A stretch of 64,000 nt of DNA from positions 124,001 to 188,000 of the forward strand of contig CAYPNF010000007.1 in assembly GCA_964411985.1 (NCBI GenBank), in the 5' to 3' direction. The notes beneath the pieces were generated by a model that was given only the letters and a program-made list of their open reading frames with translations, was not told the origin of the DNA and did not search any database. How positions within the stretch are numbered: position 1 is the first letter of the stretch; each line of letters opens with the position of its first letter. The translations under genes were made by a program, and so were the position numbers. The DNA comes from CAYPNF01 sp964411985. Its GTDB lineage: Bacteria; Verrucomicrobiota; Verrucomicrobiia; Limisphaerales; J093. Below, one piece after another: positions 8,568 to 17,412 of the stretch.

Positions 8568-9827
8568 ATGCCTAGAAATCCTTCCATCATGGCCCTCGGG
8601 GTGGGGTCATTTGCCTGCGGGATGCTGCAACCCTTGAAGGAGTCCGGATGCCGGGTCTCGACCTACCTGACTCGGGGGTACGCTCACTACTCGCCGTCCC
8701 TCGTCGGGCCCACGTTCCATCGTGAGCAACATCCGACTCCTTGCCCTTTGTTCAAGGAGCAGAAGGTCGACTTGGTCATACCCATGTCGATCGACTGGGC
8801 GCAAGCGCCCTGGGAGAAGGAGCTCTTGAACTCGGGCGTAGCCATTTTTTGTCCGACAGGAGAGGCGATGCGTCTGGAACGGGAACGCGACTTTGCGCGC
8901 GCGTTGTGCCGGAAATGGGGGGTTGCTTTTCCCGCTGCCCATGTGGCGGCCAACCGGCTTGAGGCAGAGAAGCTCCTGGAACGGTTCCCGCTTCCCTTCG
9001 TCATCAAGAATCCACTTTGTTCTCCCACCAGCCCGATTCATACGATCCTCTGCCAGACCTTGGAGGATACCCGTGCCTGGCTCAAACACATCGACTACGC
9101 GGAGGGTGTATTCCTGCAGGAGTATCTGGGGCCGCTGGAAGCAGGGCATCTGGCCTTGGTGAGCGGAGGTGAGATTTACAGCCTGGGCACGAATCAGGAG
9201 TACAAGCGCGCCTTCACGGGCGGGCTGGGAATCGTGGCGGGAGCTCCCCTGGGAGGGGTTGTGGAGCAGGATCCAGGCGACAAATACGGTTTGGCGAGAG
9301 ATCTGCTGCATCCCTTGCTGCCCTGGTTTCGCGAGGTCAAGTACCATGGCCCAGTCCAGGTCACGGCCGTCAAGAGAGGCGGACGCTGGCATGTCATTGA
9401 GTACAACATTCGTCTGGGAGTGACTTCCGGCATCATGCTGATGCGCATGCTGAAGAGCCCGGGACGACTGTTGCTCCAGTGCGCGCGAAACGAGAAACTG
9501 AACCTCGAATTCGATCCTACCCGGACGTTCGGTTGCTCGGTGACTTTAGCTGGCTACGGCTATCCTTACGTGGAGCTCTCAGGCCCGCCGATGCCAGTGG
9601 AAGTCCAAGGGACTCCCACGACCGACATCTGGTGGAACGAGGTGGCCCGGGATTTGGATGGCCAATTAATGGCGACAGGTCACCGCATCGGGGACGTCCT
9701 GGGTTACGCCCCCAACTTGCCCGCCGCAGTTGATTTGGTCTATGAGAACATCCGCCGGATTCGCAGTCTGGGCAGCTATTACCGCACCGACGTCGGACGG
9801 TGTCTTTGGCCTCCCGGAACCGAATAG
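8568..9827 (+). CDS. PurD-like ATP-grasp protein, function unknown
   Basis: 419 residues related to phosphoribosylamine-glycine ligase (PurD). The N-terminal region has DLVIPMSIDWAQAPW and IFCPTGEAMRLERERDFA, as in the PurD N domain. The central ATP-grasp core is recognisable (PFVIKNP, FLQEYLGPLEAGHLAL, NQEYKRAFTGGLG, HVIEYNIRLG), and the C-domain ends in SLGSYYRTDVG. Key PurD residues are missing: the glycine loop after the ATP-binding Lys is replaced by LCSPTSPIH, and the EFN-x-RFGDPE metal motif is EYNIRLGVTS. It is probably a paralogue with another substrate or no ligase activity. An alternative ATG at 8589 avoids starting right at the ftsZ terminator. It precedes alr by 33 bases. Confidence 0.7.
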   Translation: MPRNPSIMALGVGSFACGMLQPLKESGCRVSTYLTRGYAHYSPSLVGPTFHREQHPTPCPLFKEQKVDLVIPMSIDWAQAPWEKELLNSGVAIFCPTGEAMRLERERDFARALCRKWGVAFPAAHVAANRLEAEKLLERFPLPFVIKNPLCSPTSPIHTILCQTLEDTRAWLKHIDYAEGVFLQEYLGPLEAGHLALVSGGEIYSLGTNQEYKRAFTGGLGIVAGAPLGGVVEQDPGDKYGLARDLLHPLLPWFREVKYHGPVQVTAVKRGGRWHVIEYNIRLGVTSGIMLMRMLKSPGRLLLQCARNEKLNLEFDPTRTFGCSVTLAGYGYPYVELSGPPMPVEVQGTPTTDIWWNEVARDLDGQLMATGHRIGDVLGYAPNLPAAVDLVYENIRRIRSLGSYYRTDVGRCLWPPGTE

Positions 9828-9860
9828 CGCGCGTAGCTTTCCGATGGCATCTTCCACTTC

Positions 9861-11024
9861 ATGAGTGAGTCAGAACCTAACGCAGGGGTCTCTGCGATGT
9901 CTCCGCGCCGTCCCGCGTGGGTGGAGATCGATCGGGGCCGATTACGGCGAAACCTGGGTCTGATTCGCCGCGACATGCCTGCCGGTCTGGGGTTGCTTTC
10001 GGTGGTCAAGGATGACGCCTACGGCCACGGGATGGAAGTGATGGCCCGTGCTGCACTCGAGGCTGGGGCCCGGATGTTGGCGGTTACCAACCTGGACGAA
10101 GCTTTGCAGCTTCGGTCCCTCGGGTTCGAAGTGCCGATCCTTCTCTTTGGCGAGCGAACGCCTGAGGAGATTCCCTGGTGTGTTCGGCACGGATTCAGTG
10201 GCTCTGCGTCCTCCTCCAGGGCGCTCTCCGATTGGCGCCGGGAAGCGGTTCGTCAACAGCGGCGCGCGCGGATCCAACTCGAGGTGGATACTGGCATGAG
10301 CCGTTATGGTGTCCGTTGGAGCGAGGCTCAATCGCTCGCCGGAGAGGTCGCTGCCTCGGAGGTTCTGAACCTAGAGGGCGTGTGGACCCATTTTGCGATG
10401 TCAGACGAACTGGACAAGACTTTTGCGCTTACCCAGCTCGCCAGGTACGAGGAGTGTCTCGGCCAGCTCGAGTCGAAAGGGATTCCCTCCGGGCTGCGTC
10501 ACACCTGCAACTCGGGTGGGTACTTGGATTTGCCTGCCGCCCACTTCGACCTGGTTCGGCTCGGAATCCTTCCCACCGGGGTCTATCCCTCCGCCGTTTG
10601 CCGGCGCATTCCCGGACTGCTCCCGGTGTTGAGCGTGAAGTGTCTGGTAGCCGCCGTGCGATGGATTGAAAAGGGCGACACGGTCGGCTATGGCATGCGG
10701 TATCGCGCGGAAGCCCGAAGAAGGATCGCGGTCCTGCCGCTGGGCTACGGTGACGGCTATCCGCGGGTGCGCAATCGGGGTTACGTGCTTCTCTGCGGGG
10801 GCCGGGCCCCGGTGGTGGGAGGGAACGCCATGGATGCCATGATGGTGGATGTCACAGACCTGCCCGCTGCCGACGTGGGCAGTGAGGCGGTGGTGATGGG
10901 ATCCCAGGGTGAGGAAGTGATTTCAGCTCACGACCTCGCTCAGTGGAAAGGCACCGTCTCTTACGAGGTGCTTTGCGCCTGGCGTGCCCGCCTTCCCCGC
11001 GTCGGTGTGGGTGACGAAAGCTAA
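9861..11024 (+). CDS. alr: Alanine racemase
   Basis: PLP enzyme that interconverts L- and D-alanine, feeding Ddl. The PLP-lysine motif is VVKDDAYGHGM (family VKANAYGHG, so Ala/Asn to Asp changes sit next to the Lys). Other marks are LEVDTGMSRYGV, LEGVWTHFAMSD, HTCNSGGYL, the second catalytic region DTVGYGMRY, LPLGYGDGYPR, AMDAMMVDVT, and a C-terminal TVSYEVLC..RLPRV. It has 387 residues. An in-frame ATG at 9897 would start just before the conserved PAWVEIDRG and is an alternative start. The stop is one base from the next gene, so the two are co-transcribed. Confidence 0.93.
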   Translation: MSESEPNAGVSAMSPRRPAWVEIDRGRLRRNLGLIRRDMPAGLGLLSVVKDDAYGHGMEVMARAALEAGARMLAVTNLDEALQLRSLGFEVPILLFGERTPEEIPWCVRHGFSGSASSSRALSDWRREAVRQQRRARIQLEVDTGMSRYGVRWSEAQSLAGEVAASEVLNLEGVWTHFAMSDELDKTFALTQLARYEECLGQLESKGIPSGLRHTCNSGGYLDLPAAHFDLVRLGILPTGVYPSAVCRRIPGLLPVLSVKCLVAAVRWIEKGDTVGYGMRYRAEARRRIAVLPLGYGDGYPRVRNRGYVLLCGGRAPVVGGNAMDAMMVDVTDLPAADVGSEAVVMGSQGEEVISAHDLAQWKGTVSYEVLCAWRARLPRVGVGDES

Positions 11025-11025
11025 C

Positions 11026-11847
11026 ATGAAGCTCGTCTTTTCAGAGCATCGCGCTGACTATGGGAATTACGTGTTTCCGTATGCGGTTTGGGCTTTTCCG
11101 GAATCGGGGGAGACACCTGCGGATCTTTTTGAGGCCGGATTTCTCCCTTCCTCCAGGCAACTGGACCGTTTCTACCTCTGTCGACATGTCCGGGTGAGCC
11201 TTGGGGGGTTCGCCCCTTCGTCCGAGAATCGGCGAATTTTGCGGAAAGGGTCTGGCATCGAGTTCCAGCTGGTACCTCGTGAGGAATTCACCTATACCCC
11301 GCAGCGCCGGGACTTCATGCTGGCCTATGCGGAGGCCAGATTTGGCTCGGGAGTGATGACTACAGATCGCCTGGAAAGTCTTTTTCATTCCCCCATTACC
11401 AGCCACGTGATGGTGTTTACCGAGAGCACCTCCGGCCGGGAGGTTGGGTTGGTGACTTTGTTCCAGCAAGGGCCGAGGATGGCCTACTACTATTACGGCT
11501 TCTATGATCTCAGCTATGCATCCCGCAGTCTCGGGTTGTACATGATGACCTCGGCTGTGGATCACTTCTCTAACCAAGGGGTAAGCCGACTTTTCCTCGG
11601 TACTTGCTATTCGGCCAATGCCCTCTACAAAACCCAGTTTGCCGGGGCGGAGTTCTTCAATGGCTTCCGCTGGTCTTCGAATCTGGAGGAGCTCAAATAC
11701 TTGATACGGCGGGATGGCCATGAGGGCCGTACTCACCTTCTCGAAAACGAAGAATACCGGACCGCTTTCCAGATCGATTTGGGTGCGCTGAGTGACACCA
11801 GCGCCTTTGTCGGGAAGGCCGCTTCCAAAAGCGCTTCGCCGCCCTGA
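11026..11847 (+). CDS. Arginyltransferase-like (ATE/Bpt) GNAT-fold protein
   Basis: 273 residues. The N-terminal half carries FYLCRHVRVSLGGFAPSSENRRI, resembling the C-x-x-lRv-x-x-F-x-pS-x-x-RR segment of aminoacyl-tRNA:protein transferases. The C-terminal half has the ATE_C pattern (YYYYGFYDLSYASRSLGLYM, then GTCYSANALYKTQFAG). Canonical members transfer Arg or Leu from tRNA to N-termini to mark proteins for degradation. Here the full N-terminal Cys pairs are not visible, so the substrate is uncertain. It starts one base after the alr stop; an in-frame ATG at 10984 lies inside alr and is unlikely. It converges on rsgA with a 22-base gap and no obvious terminator. Confidence 0.6.
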   Translation: MKLVFSEHRADYGNYVFPYAVWAFPESGETPADLFEAGFLPSSRQLDRFYLCRHVRVSLGGFAPSSENRRILRKGSGIEFQLVPREEFTYTPQRRDFMLAYAEARFGSGVMTTDRLESLFHSPITSHVMVFTESTSGREVGLVTLFQQGPRMAYYYYGFYDLSYASRSLGLYMMTSAVDHFSNQGVSRLFLGTCYSANALYKTQFAGAEFFNGFRWSSNLEELKYLIRRDGHEGRTHLLENEEYRTAFQIDLGALSDTSAFVGKAASKSASPP

Positions 11848-11869
11848 GCTGGAACTCTCCCTGGGTCTT

Positions 11870-12943
11870 TCAGGCCTCTTCCTCCCACCTAACGTTGCGC
11901 CGACCTTGATCTTCCTCAAGCCGGCGTTTTTCCGCGCGTCGGTAATACGTGTGCTTTCGGTTCTCTACCGCCAGGTAATCCAGTTCTTTTCTTAGCTTCT
12001 GGTAGCTATCATACCGTTCCTTCGGGAACCGGCCTTCGGACACGGCTGCCAACACCGCGCAGCCCTTTTCTGTGACGTGCCCGCAGTTGGTGAATTTGCA
12101 CTGGATTCCCAGCTCCACGATGTCCGGGAAGGTCTCGTCCAATCCTCCCTCCGCGATCCACATGTGAAACTCCCGCATGCCGGGAGTGTCGATCACCAGG
12201 CTGCCATTGGGTAGGCAGATCAACTCCCTCCAGGTCGTCGAGTGTCGTCCTTTGGCGTCGGTCTCACGCACTTCCAGAGTGGCCTGGATTTCTTCTCCGT
12301 AGAGCTTGTTGATCAAGGAGGACTTCCCTACTCCTGAAGTCCCCACAAACACCGCCGTCTGACGTGGGCGGAGCCATTTTCTCAATTCATGCATTCCTCT
12401 CCCGGTCCGCGCGCTGGCCTCGAGGACGGGAGTCGTTCCCACTACTTGGCGCGCGGCCAGCGTGTACTCCTCAGCGTCCTTGGCTAGGTCGGCCTTGTTC
12501 AATACTACGACGGGTTGTATGCCCCCTTCGTGGATCATCAATAGAAAACGTTCCAAGCGGCGCAGGTTGAAGGACTGGTCCATGGCCAGGACTACAAACG
12601 CGGTGTCCACGTTGGTCGCCAGTACCTGCTCCTCGACGCGTCGGCCAGGCACTTTCCGGGTCATCTTGGTCTGACGAGTCAGAACCGCGTGGATGGTACC
12701 GCGGTTGTCTCCCGGTTCCAATTGAAGCGCGACCCAATCTCCGACTTTGGGGAGTTGGCTGCGCTTTGCGATTCCGTGGGAGAGTTTGCCCGAAATGCTG
12801 CAGGGGCGGTCGCCGAACTCGCCGACGACTACGTAGGCTTGCTTGCCCTCGAGGGCGACCCGACCGGCAACGTATCCGTTGGTCCGATGGATGCCAAACG
12901 ATTCCTCGAAAGCGGGACCCCAGCCCAGGTTAGCGAGATCCAT
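11870..12943 (-). CDS. rsgA: Ribosome small-subunit GTPase RsgA
   Basis: Circularly permuted GTPase for late 30S maturation. An N-terminal OB-fold is followed by G motifs in permuted order: NKADL (G4), GTSGVGKSSLINKL (G1 P-loop), and DTPGMREF (G3). The C-terminal zinc finger is CKFTNCGHVTEKGC (C-x4-C-x-H-x5-C). It has 357 residues and ends in a basic Arg/Glu tail. It is the downstream gene of a minus-strand pair with the lipase (66-base gap). No Shine-Dalgarno is seen before its ATG. Confidence 0.95.
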   Translation of the reverse strand: MDLANLGWGPAFEESFGIHRTNGYVAGRVALEGKQAYVVVGEFGDRPCSISGKLSHGIAKRSQLPKVGDWVALQLEPGDNRGTIHAVLTRQTKMTRKVPGRRVEEQVLATNVDTAFVVLAMDQSFNLRRLERFLLMIHEGGIQPVVVLNKADLAKDAEEYTLAARQVVGTTPVLEASARTGRGMHELRKWLRPRQTAVFVGTSGVGKSSLINKLYGEEIQATLEVRETDAKGRHSTTWRELICLPNGSLVIDTPGMREFHMWIAEGGLDETFPDIVELGIQCKFTNCGHVTEKGCAVLAAVSEGRFPKERYDSYQKLRKELDYLAVENRKHTYYRRAEKRRLEEDQGRRNVRWEEEA

Positions 12944-13009
12944 AAGCGGGCTGACATGCCGAGGGCATGAAGGGCAGGCGGAGAATGGGAACCGAAACAG
13001 CCAGCTTCA

Positions 13010-14464
13010 TCAGGGTTTACCTTTGAGGGAATTGAACCAATCCAAGGCTAACAAGAGGCTGGGGAGGACGCACCCGCCGTGATCTGCCGTCGCGCTGGGA
13101 ACCACCAGGGTGACGTTCGTGCTTCCATTTGCCTGAAAGTGCTGCAGTGCCACTTGTGAATTCGCCGGGGCGACATCCCGATCGCCTCCGCAATGGTACA
13201 ACCGGGTTGGGGCCTGCGGGGCCCATTGAAGCAGGTCATTCTCCCGGAGGGCCTGTCGCAGTGGATGGTCTGTGGACTGTTTGAAGGCGGCCAGAACTTC
13301 GGGCCGAAGGATTTGGACCGGGTTGGAAGGCATGGCGTCGTTGATCTCCGATCCCGTGTGCTGGCCATCCAGCAGAGGGGGAAGGGTCTTGTCATAGGGT
13401 GGTATCAGCAATTCGGCAAGGGATCCGGCGATTTGATAAACGTCTTGGTACGCCGCCAGGAGGATGGCAAAATAGTACGGATTGGGAGCGGCGCTGCCGT
13501 CCAGGAAATCCTCCGTGGTGGTTCCAGAAAGGTCGTAGGCCCCAGCCATGGGTGCCGATGCGGTGATCGCGAATTCGCCCTGGTGGTATTCTTCCAGTTC
13601 ACGGTGGAGTGCTGCAGTGGCATGCCCGCCCTGAGAGTAACCAAACAGAAACAACTGACCATTGAGCGCGATCTGGTTGGTCGAACCGTAGGTTCTGGAA
13701 GCTCGAAGCAGGTCGACTGCTGCCGTGGCTTCCGACCTCGCATGGTGGTACGGGTGGATGCTGGAGGAGTCGCCGAGTCCGAGATAGTCGGCCATGACTA
13801 CTGCATATCCCACCGAAGCGAAGGCGGCGGCGATGTATCTCTCCCCCATGGGCGAGGCGGACGGGGCTTCATCCCGAGCTGCGATGGTCCCGTGCTGATA
13901 GCTCGCGAGCGGCAGTTTTCCGACCGGCGGGTCTGGGAGTGCCAAAATCCCGGACGCCTGGGTTCGTGCCCCCCAAGGGGAAACGGTTTCATAAACCACC
14001 TTGTGAATGCGCGCTCCATACTGTGGGGTCAGGTTGACTCCAAGCAGTTTCAGGAGCGAGGTGAGGTCCGCTTTGGAGTACGTTTGAATCAGGGTGGCCG
14101 AGTGAATCTTCCCACGGTCGGCTGCGGGCACGGTCAACAAACGATAGAATCGCGAACTGGACTCGGAAGCGGCGGTTTCCGTCCAAGTGGTGGCGACCGA
14201 TGGCCAGGGAGTCGGATTCGGGGCTCTGAGCCACGGACCGGTACTCAGAGAGCCTCGATATTGCAGAGTGACCGCCCAGCCAGGATCAAGGACCGGCCAA
14301 GACAAGGCGGGCGCGGAGCCTGCCGATGTCTGGATTTTGAGGGCCATCGGAGCCGGAGTGGCTTCCAAGTTCACCGTCTGCGCGGCAAGAGGAAGGCACA
14401 CTGCGAGGACTCCCCCGACCCATCCGGTAAACTTGCTCATCCACAGCGGGATCATGTTCTGCAT
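13010..14464 (-). CDS. Secreted lipase/esterase, alpha/beta hydrolase
   Basis: 484 residues. The N-terminus is a signal peptide, best seen from the in-frame Met at residue 9 to a cleavage site near AAQT (residue 30). Residues of about 50-110 form a small beta-rich segment ending SRFYRLL, a module common at the ends of verrucomicrobial exported proteins. The hydrolase domain follows: QHGT oxyanion region, GYSQGG nucleophile elbow (Ser277), an Asp in CGGDRDV and a His in ADHGGC. The layout is that of the bacterial secretory lipase (LIP) family. The substrate is not predictable. Starts at 14464, 14455 and 14440 are all possible. Confidence 0.8.
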   Translation of the reverse strand: MQNMIPLWMSKFTGWVGGVLAVCLPLAAQTVNLEATPAPMALKIQTSAGSAPALSWPVLDPGWAVTLQYRGSLSTGPWLRAPNPTPWPSVATTWTETAASESSSRFYRLLTVPAADRGKIHSATLIQTYSKADLTSLLKLLGVNLTPQYGARIHKVVYETVSPWGARTQASGILALPDPPVGKLPLASYQHGTIAARDEAPSASPMGERYIAAAFASVGYAVVMADYLGLGDSSSIHPYHHARSEATAAVDLLRASRTYGSTNQIALNGQLFLFGYSQGGHATAALHRELEEYHQGEFAITASAPMAGAYDLSGTTTEDFLDGSAAPNPYYFAILLAAYQDVYQIAGSLAELLIPPYDKTLPPLLDGQHTGSEINDAMPSNPVQILRPEVLAAFKQSTDHPLRQALRENDLLQWAPQAPTRLYHCGGDRDVAPANSQVALQHFQANGSTNVTLVVPSATADHGGCVLPSLLLALDWFNSLKGKP

Positions 14465-14574
14465 GCCGTGACCATACCTCGTCCCTTGGGTATTGAACAG
14501 TCTCGATTGGTTGGAGGTGAAAGATGCACCCTTTTTGGGGAGCGGACTGGCTCTAGAGAATGATCTCTGGCGAG

Positions 14575-15153
14575 TTACGGATCTACTTTAACGGGAACGA
14601 CTCCCACCCGCTGCGCCTGGAGTTGGCCGCGGATTCTGACTGCGGACTGAGGAAGGGGGTAGGGGGAAAGCCGCGAAAGCTCGGCGTGTAGCAGTCCGGG
14701 TGGTAGGTCTGTGCGGACACACAACCCGTTAGCGTTGCCCTGTAATGACCGGCCATTCGCTCGCCCTGTCAACGCAATGTCGGCTAGAATGCCGCCAGGG
14801 CACGCAGCAAAAGAGGGGGCGCCACCTGCGGGGGCGATGCTCAGTTCCAGTTCTCCTGAGCGGAGCACTGTTTTCGCGCCAGCCAATCGAAAGCCAGGGA
14901 GTTTCAGCACCTCAAGACTCTCTTTCACCGTGCAATGCCCGTAAGGGCTTGGTTGTGTCCAGACGGTCTGAAGAAGGATCGCCGCCTGGATCTCCGTCGC
15001 CCCCTGATCCGCACTTGCCGCGAGAAGTAGGTCGCCCGAGCAGGTGGCGACCACCGGTTCTCGCCCAGTCTTGCAGCCTGTCCACCCCAACAGCAAAAGG
15101 AACGCTGCCAGCGAAGCCCGAATCACGCGGTTCATGAGTGCTAGTTTACTCAT
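14575..15153 (-). CDS. Hypothetical lipoprotein
   Basis: 192 residues from the ATG at 15153. The frame is open up to the glcF stop, and another ATG lies at 15135. The N-terminus is a lipoprotein signal: basic residues, a hydrophobic stretch, then GWTGC as lipobox. The mature part has several Cys residues (CSGDL, GHCTV, FAACPGG, NGLCV) and no domain I recognise. It lies 51 bases after glcF on the same strand, so it may be co-transcribed with the glycolate oxidase subunit, but nothing in the sequence links their functions. Confidence 0.6.
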   Translation of the reverse strand: MSKLALMNRVIRASLAAFLLLLGWTGCKTGREPVVATCSGDLLLAASADQGATEIQAAILLQTVWTQPSPYGHCTVKESLEVLKLPGFRLAGAKTVLRSGELELSIAPAGGAPSFAACPGGILADIALTGRANGRSLQGNANGLCVRTDLPPGLLHAELSRLSPYPLPQSAVRIRGQLQAQRVGVVPVKVDP

Positions 15154-15204
15154 CTTTGATCCAGCTTCAACGGAGGATTCCGTTGGCGGGCTCAGCCGAC
15201 TCAA

Positions 15205-16518
15205 CTAATGCGTCGCCATCGCGCCGCGGTACGCTTCCGCGAGGAGCGTGATAGGATGGACGACACGCAGAGGGAGGTTTCGTGCTTTGGCGGCGTTGAG
15301 CAGTTGGAGTTGGCAACCCGGATTGGCGGTGGCCAGGATGGATGCCCCCACGCTCTGGATGTGCTTCAGCTTCCGCTCCAAAAGGGTATTGGACATCTCG
15401 GGCTGGGTGAGGTTGTAGACCCCGGCGCTTCCGCAACACCACGTGCTCTCGGGGAGTTCGATCAGGCGTAGGCGGGGGATGGCCTGCAACAACTCCCGCG
15501 GTTCGCGGGTGATCTTTTGGCCATGAGCCAGATGACAAGACTCATGGTAAGTCACGACGAGGGGTGGGCCGTCACTGGTCTTGACGGGGCGCAGCCCCTT
15601 CTGCACCAACCACTCGTGCACATCTTTCACTTTCTTGTCCCATTCCCGTGCCCTTTCCGCATAGTGCGGATCCTCCGCCAGCAGGGCCCGGTAATGCTTC
15701 AAATGCGAACCGCACCCGCCTGCGTTGGTGATGATCGCATCGTACTGCTCGGGGGGAAACTGATCGATATTCTGCCTGGCCAGCGACCGCGCTAGTTCGA
15801 TTTCGCCATTGTGCGCATGGAGTGAGCCACAACAGTTCTGCTTGCGCGGGCATACGACGTCGCAGCCGTTCGCCGCCAGTACCTCGGCGGTGTCCCGGTT
15901 GACGTCGGAGAAAATCAGATCCTGGGCACAGCCAGCGAGCAAAACCACCTTGAAACGTCGCGGGCTGGTTGCGGGCAGGAGTTCTGGGATCAGCTCCCCA
16001 GAGAAGCGAGGTTGGATGGTGGGGGTCATTGCTTCCAGTTCTCGGAGTCGCTTTGGAAAGAGCTGGAGCACACGAGAGCGGCGGACGAGCGACTGCAGTC
16101 TCAGGGTCTGGTAGAGCCGAAGGACTCGCCCCAGAAATCGCAGCCGAGCCAGGTCCATGAACAGCCACTTGATCGAGAAGTGACGAATCATGCGACGCAA
16201 GGGAGAGTCGAGCAATCGGCACCTCTCCACCTCGGCCCGTGCTTGTTCGAAGAGTTCAGCGTAGTTCACTCCAGCAGGGCATGCTGAGGTGCAGGCAAGA
16301 CATCCGAGGCAGTAGTACATCTCTTCCCCAAACACCCGCGATGCTTCCAGCCTTCCGTCCGCGATAGCCCGCATCAGGGAAATCCTGCCGCGCGGGCTAT
16401 GCCTTTCCAGCTTCGTGGCGTCATAGGTAGGGCAGGTGGGGAGACAAAGCCCGCAATGCATGCATTGCTGCACGATGGAGTAGTCTAGCTTTCGCAAGTA
16501 GGAACTGGAGTCTGCCAT
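15205..16518 (-). CDS. glcF: Glycolate oxidase iron-sulfur subunit GlcF
   Basis: 437 residues. Two 4Fe-4S ferredoxin motifs near the N-terminus (CMHCGLCLPTCP and CLGCLACTSACP) are followed by two Cys-rich CCG domains (CPRKQNCCGSLHAHNG; SCHLAHGQ with WCCGSAG). GlcF passes electrons from the flavoprotein GlcD during oxidation of glycolate or a similar 2-hydroxyacid. The ATG at 16518 is preferred to an in-frame TTG at 16530. The partner glcD is upstream on the same strand but separated by an opposed gene, and the third subunit GlcE is not present here. Confidence 0.88.
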   Translation of the reverse strand: MADSSSYLRKLDYSIVQQCMHCGLCLPTCPTYDATKLERHSPRGRISLMRAIADGRLEASRVFGEEMYYCLGCLACTSACPAGVNYAELFEQARAEVERCRLLDSPLRRMIRHFSIKWLFMDLARLRFLGRVLRLYQTLRLQSLVRRSRVLQLFPKRLRELEAMTPTIQPRFSGELIPELLPATSPRRFKVVLLAGCAQDLIFSDVNRDTAEVLAANGCDVVCPRKQNCCGSLHAHNGEIELARSLARQNIDQFPPEQYDAIITNAGGCGSHLKHYRALLAEDPHYAERAREWDKKVKDVHEWLVQKGLRPVKTSDGPPLVVTYHESCHLAHGQKITREPRELLQAIPRLRLIELPESTWCCGSAGVYNLTQPEMSNTLLERKLKHIQSVGASILATANPGCQLQLLNAAKARNLPLRVVHPITLLAEAYRGAMATH

Positions 16519-16722
16519 AAGCCGGGCCAAGCTTAGTACGCCCGCGCATCAAGACACAAGCGATCTCGCCGTTCGCAGAAGTCTGCCCGAGGCGAGGCTT
16601 CCACAAATGAATTCCACACGCATCGTGCCAACCAGGCGCGCTCTTTTCTCCGTTGTTTGCAGATCCTCAATCTGACATGATCAGGCTGAAGGTCGAATCT
16701 TGACTGTTCGAGACTGTTTCTC

Positions 16723-17409
16723 ATGAAAGCGCGATTGTTAAGACGCTCGCTATCCCTGGGGGAGGCTTTGGGAATTGTCCTGTTGATCACTGTGCTGGCG
16801 GTTGGCGGTAGTTATTCCTTGGCTTGGGTGCAGGACTGGCTCCTGTTAAGGCGCTCTCTTGAGGCCTGGCCCACTCTCTGCGAGGGTGTTCGTGCACAAC
16901 GACTTCTTCTGGTCAACGCGATGGACGCTTATCATAGGCGGTTCGGGTGCTATCCACCGGACAACCACGGCCGGACGAATCCTCCGGCAGTGGATCCAAT
17001 CCTCAACCCGCTCCTCTACGAACTCTCCGGGGTCTTATTCGATGCAGACAACGAGGTCTTTACCGGGACTGGTTTTCCGCCGCTCACGACGAAGGAAGTA
17101 GCGAGTCTTTTTCGGTTGACTTGCTTTACCAACGCGATACCCGCCAAGCCTGGTGCTGTGCCTGAGAGCTTCCTGAACTCTCTGCAAACCACGGTACTCG
17201 GTATTCACGAGATGCCGGATGTTTCCACCTTCGGCCACTCTCCCCCTCCCGAGATTGTAGATCCGGAAGTGGCCGCAGAGTTCGACATCTCCCCATGGCG
17301 CTACGTCTCCAGCGACCCGACCAACAACCCCGGGAAGTACGATCTCTGGATGGAACTGAGCCTGGGGAAGCGCAAGCAAGTCATCGGGAACTGGCAGGCG
17401 GTCGAATGA
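16723..17409 (+). CDS. Membrane-anchored pseudopilin-like protein, unknown function
   Basis: 228 residues. A basic start (MKARLLRR) leads to one long hydrophobic helix at about residues 12-36, then a soluble domain with NAMDAYHRRFGCYPPDNHG and NPLLYELSG, recalling the C-terminal part of GspG-like pseudopilins (Y-x-x-x-x-G-x-Y-P). The usual Gly-Phe-Thr-Leu-x-Glu prepilin site is replaced by LSLGEALGIV, so processing is doubtful. It lies opposite in direction to glcD and glcF and fills the gap between them; its stop is 3 bases from the glcD stop. A TTGACT at 16701-16706 is too close to the ATG to act as its -35 box. Confidence 0.55.
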   Translation: MKARLLRRSLSLGEALGIVLLITVLAVGGSYSLAWVQDWLLLRRSLEAWPTLCEGVRAQRLLLVNAMDAYHRRFGCYPPDNHGRTNPPAVDPILNPLLYELSGVLFDADNEVFTGTGFPPLTTKEVASLFRLTCFTNAIPAKPGAVPESFLNSLQTTVLGIHEMPDVSTFGHSPPPEIVDPEVAAEFDISPWRYVSSDPTNNPGKYDLWMELSLGKRKQVIGNWQAVE

Positions 17410-17412
17410 GCC

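Noticed and set aside
13193..14563. Plus-strand open frame of about 456 codons opposite the lipase
   Set aside because: Gly/Arg/Val-rich shadow; the minus strand has a signal peptide and a complete catalytic triad.
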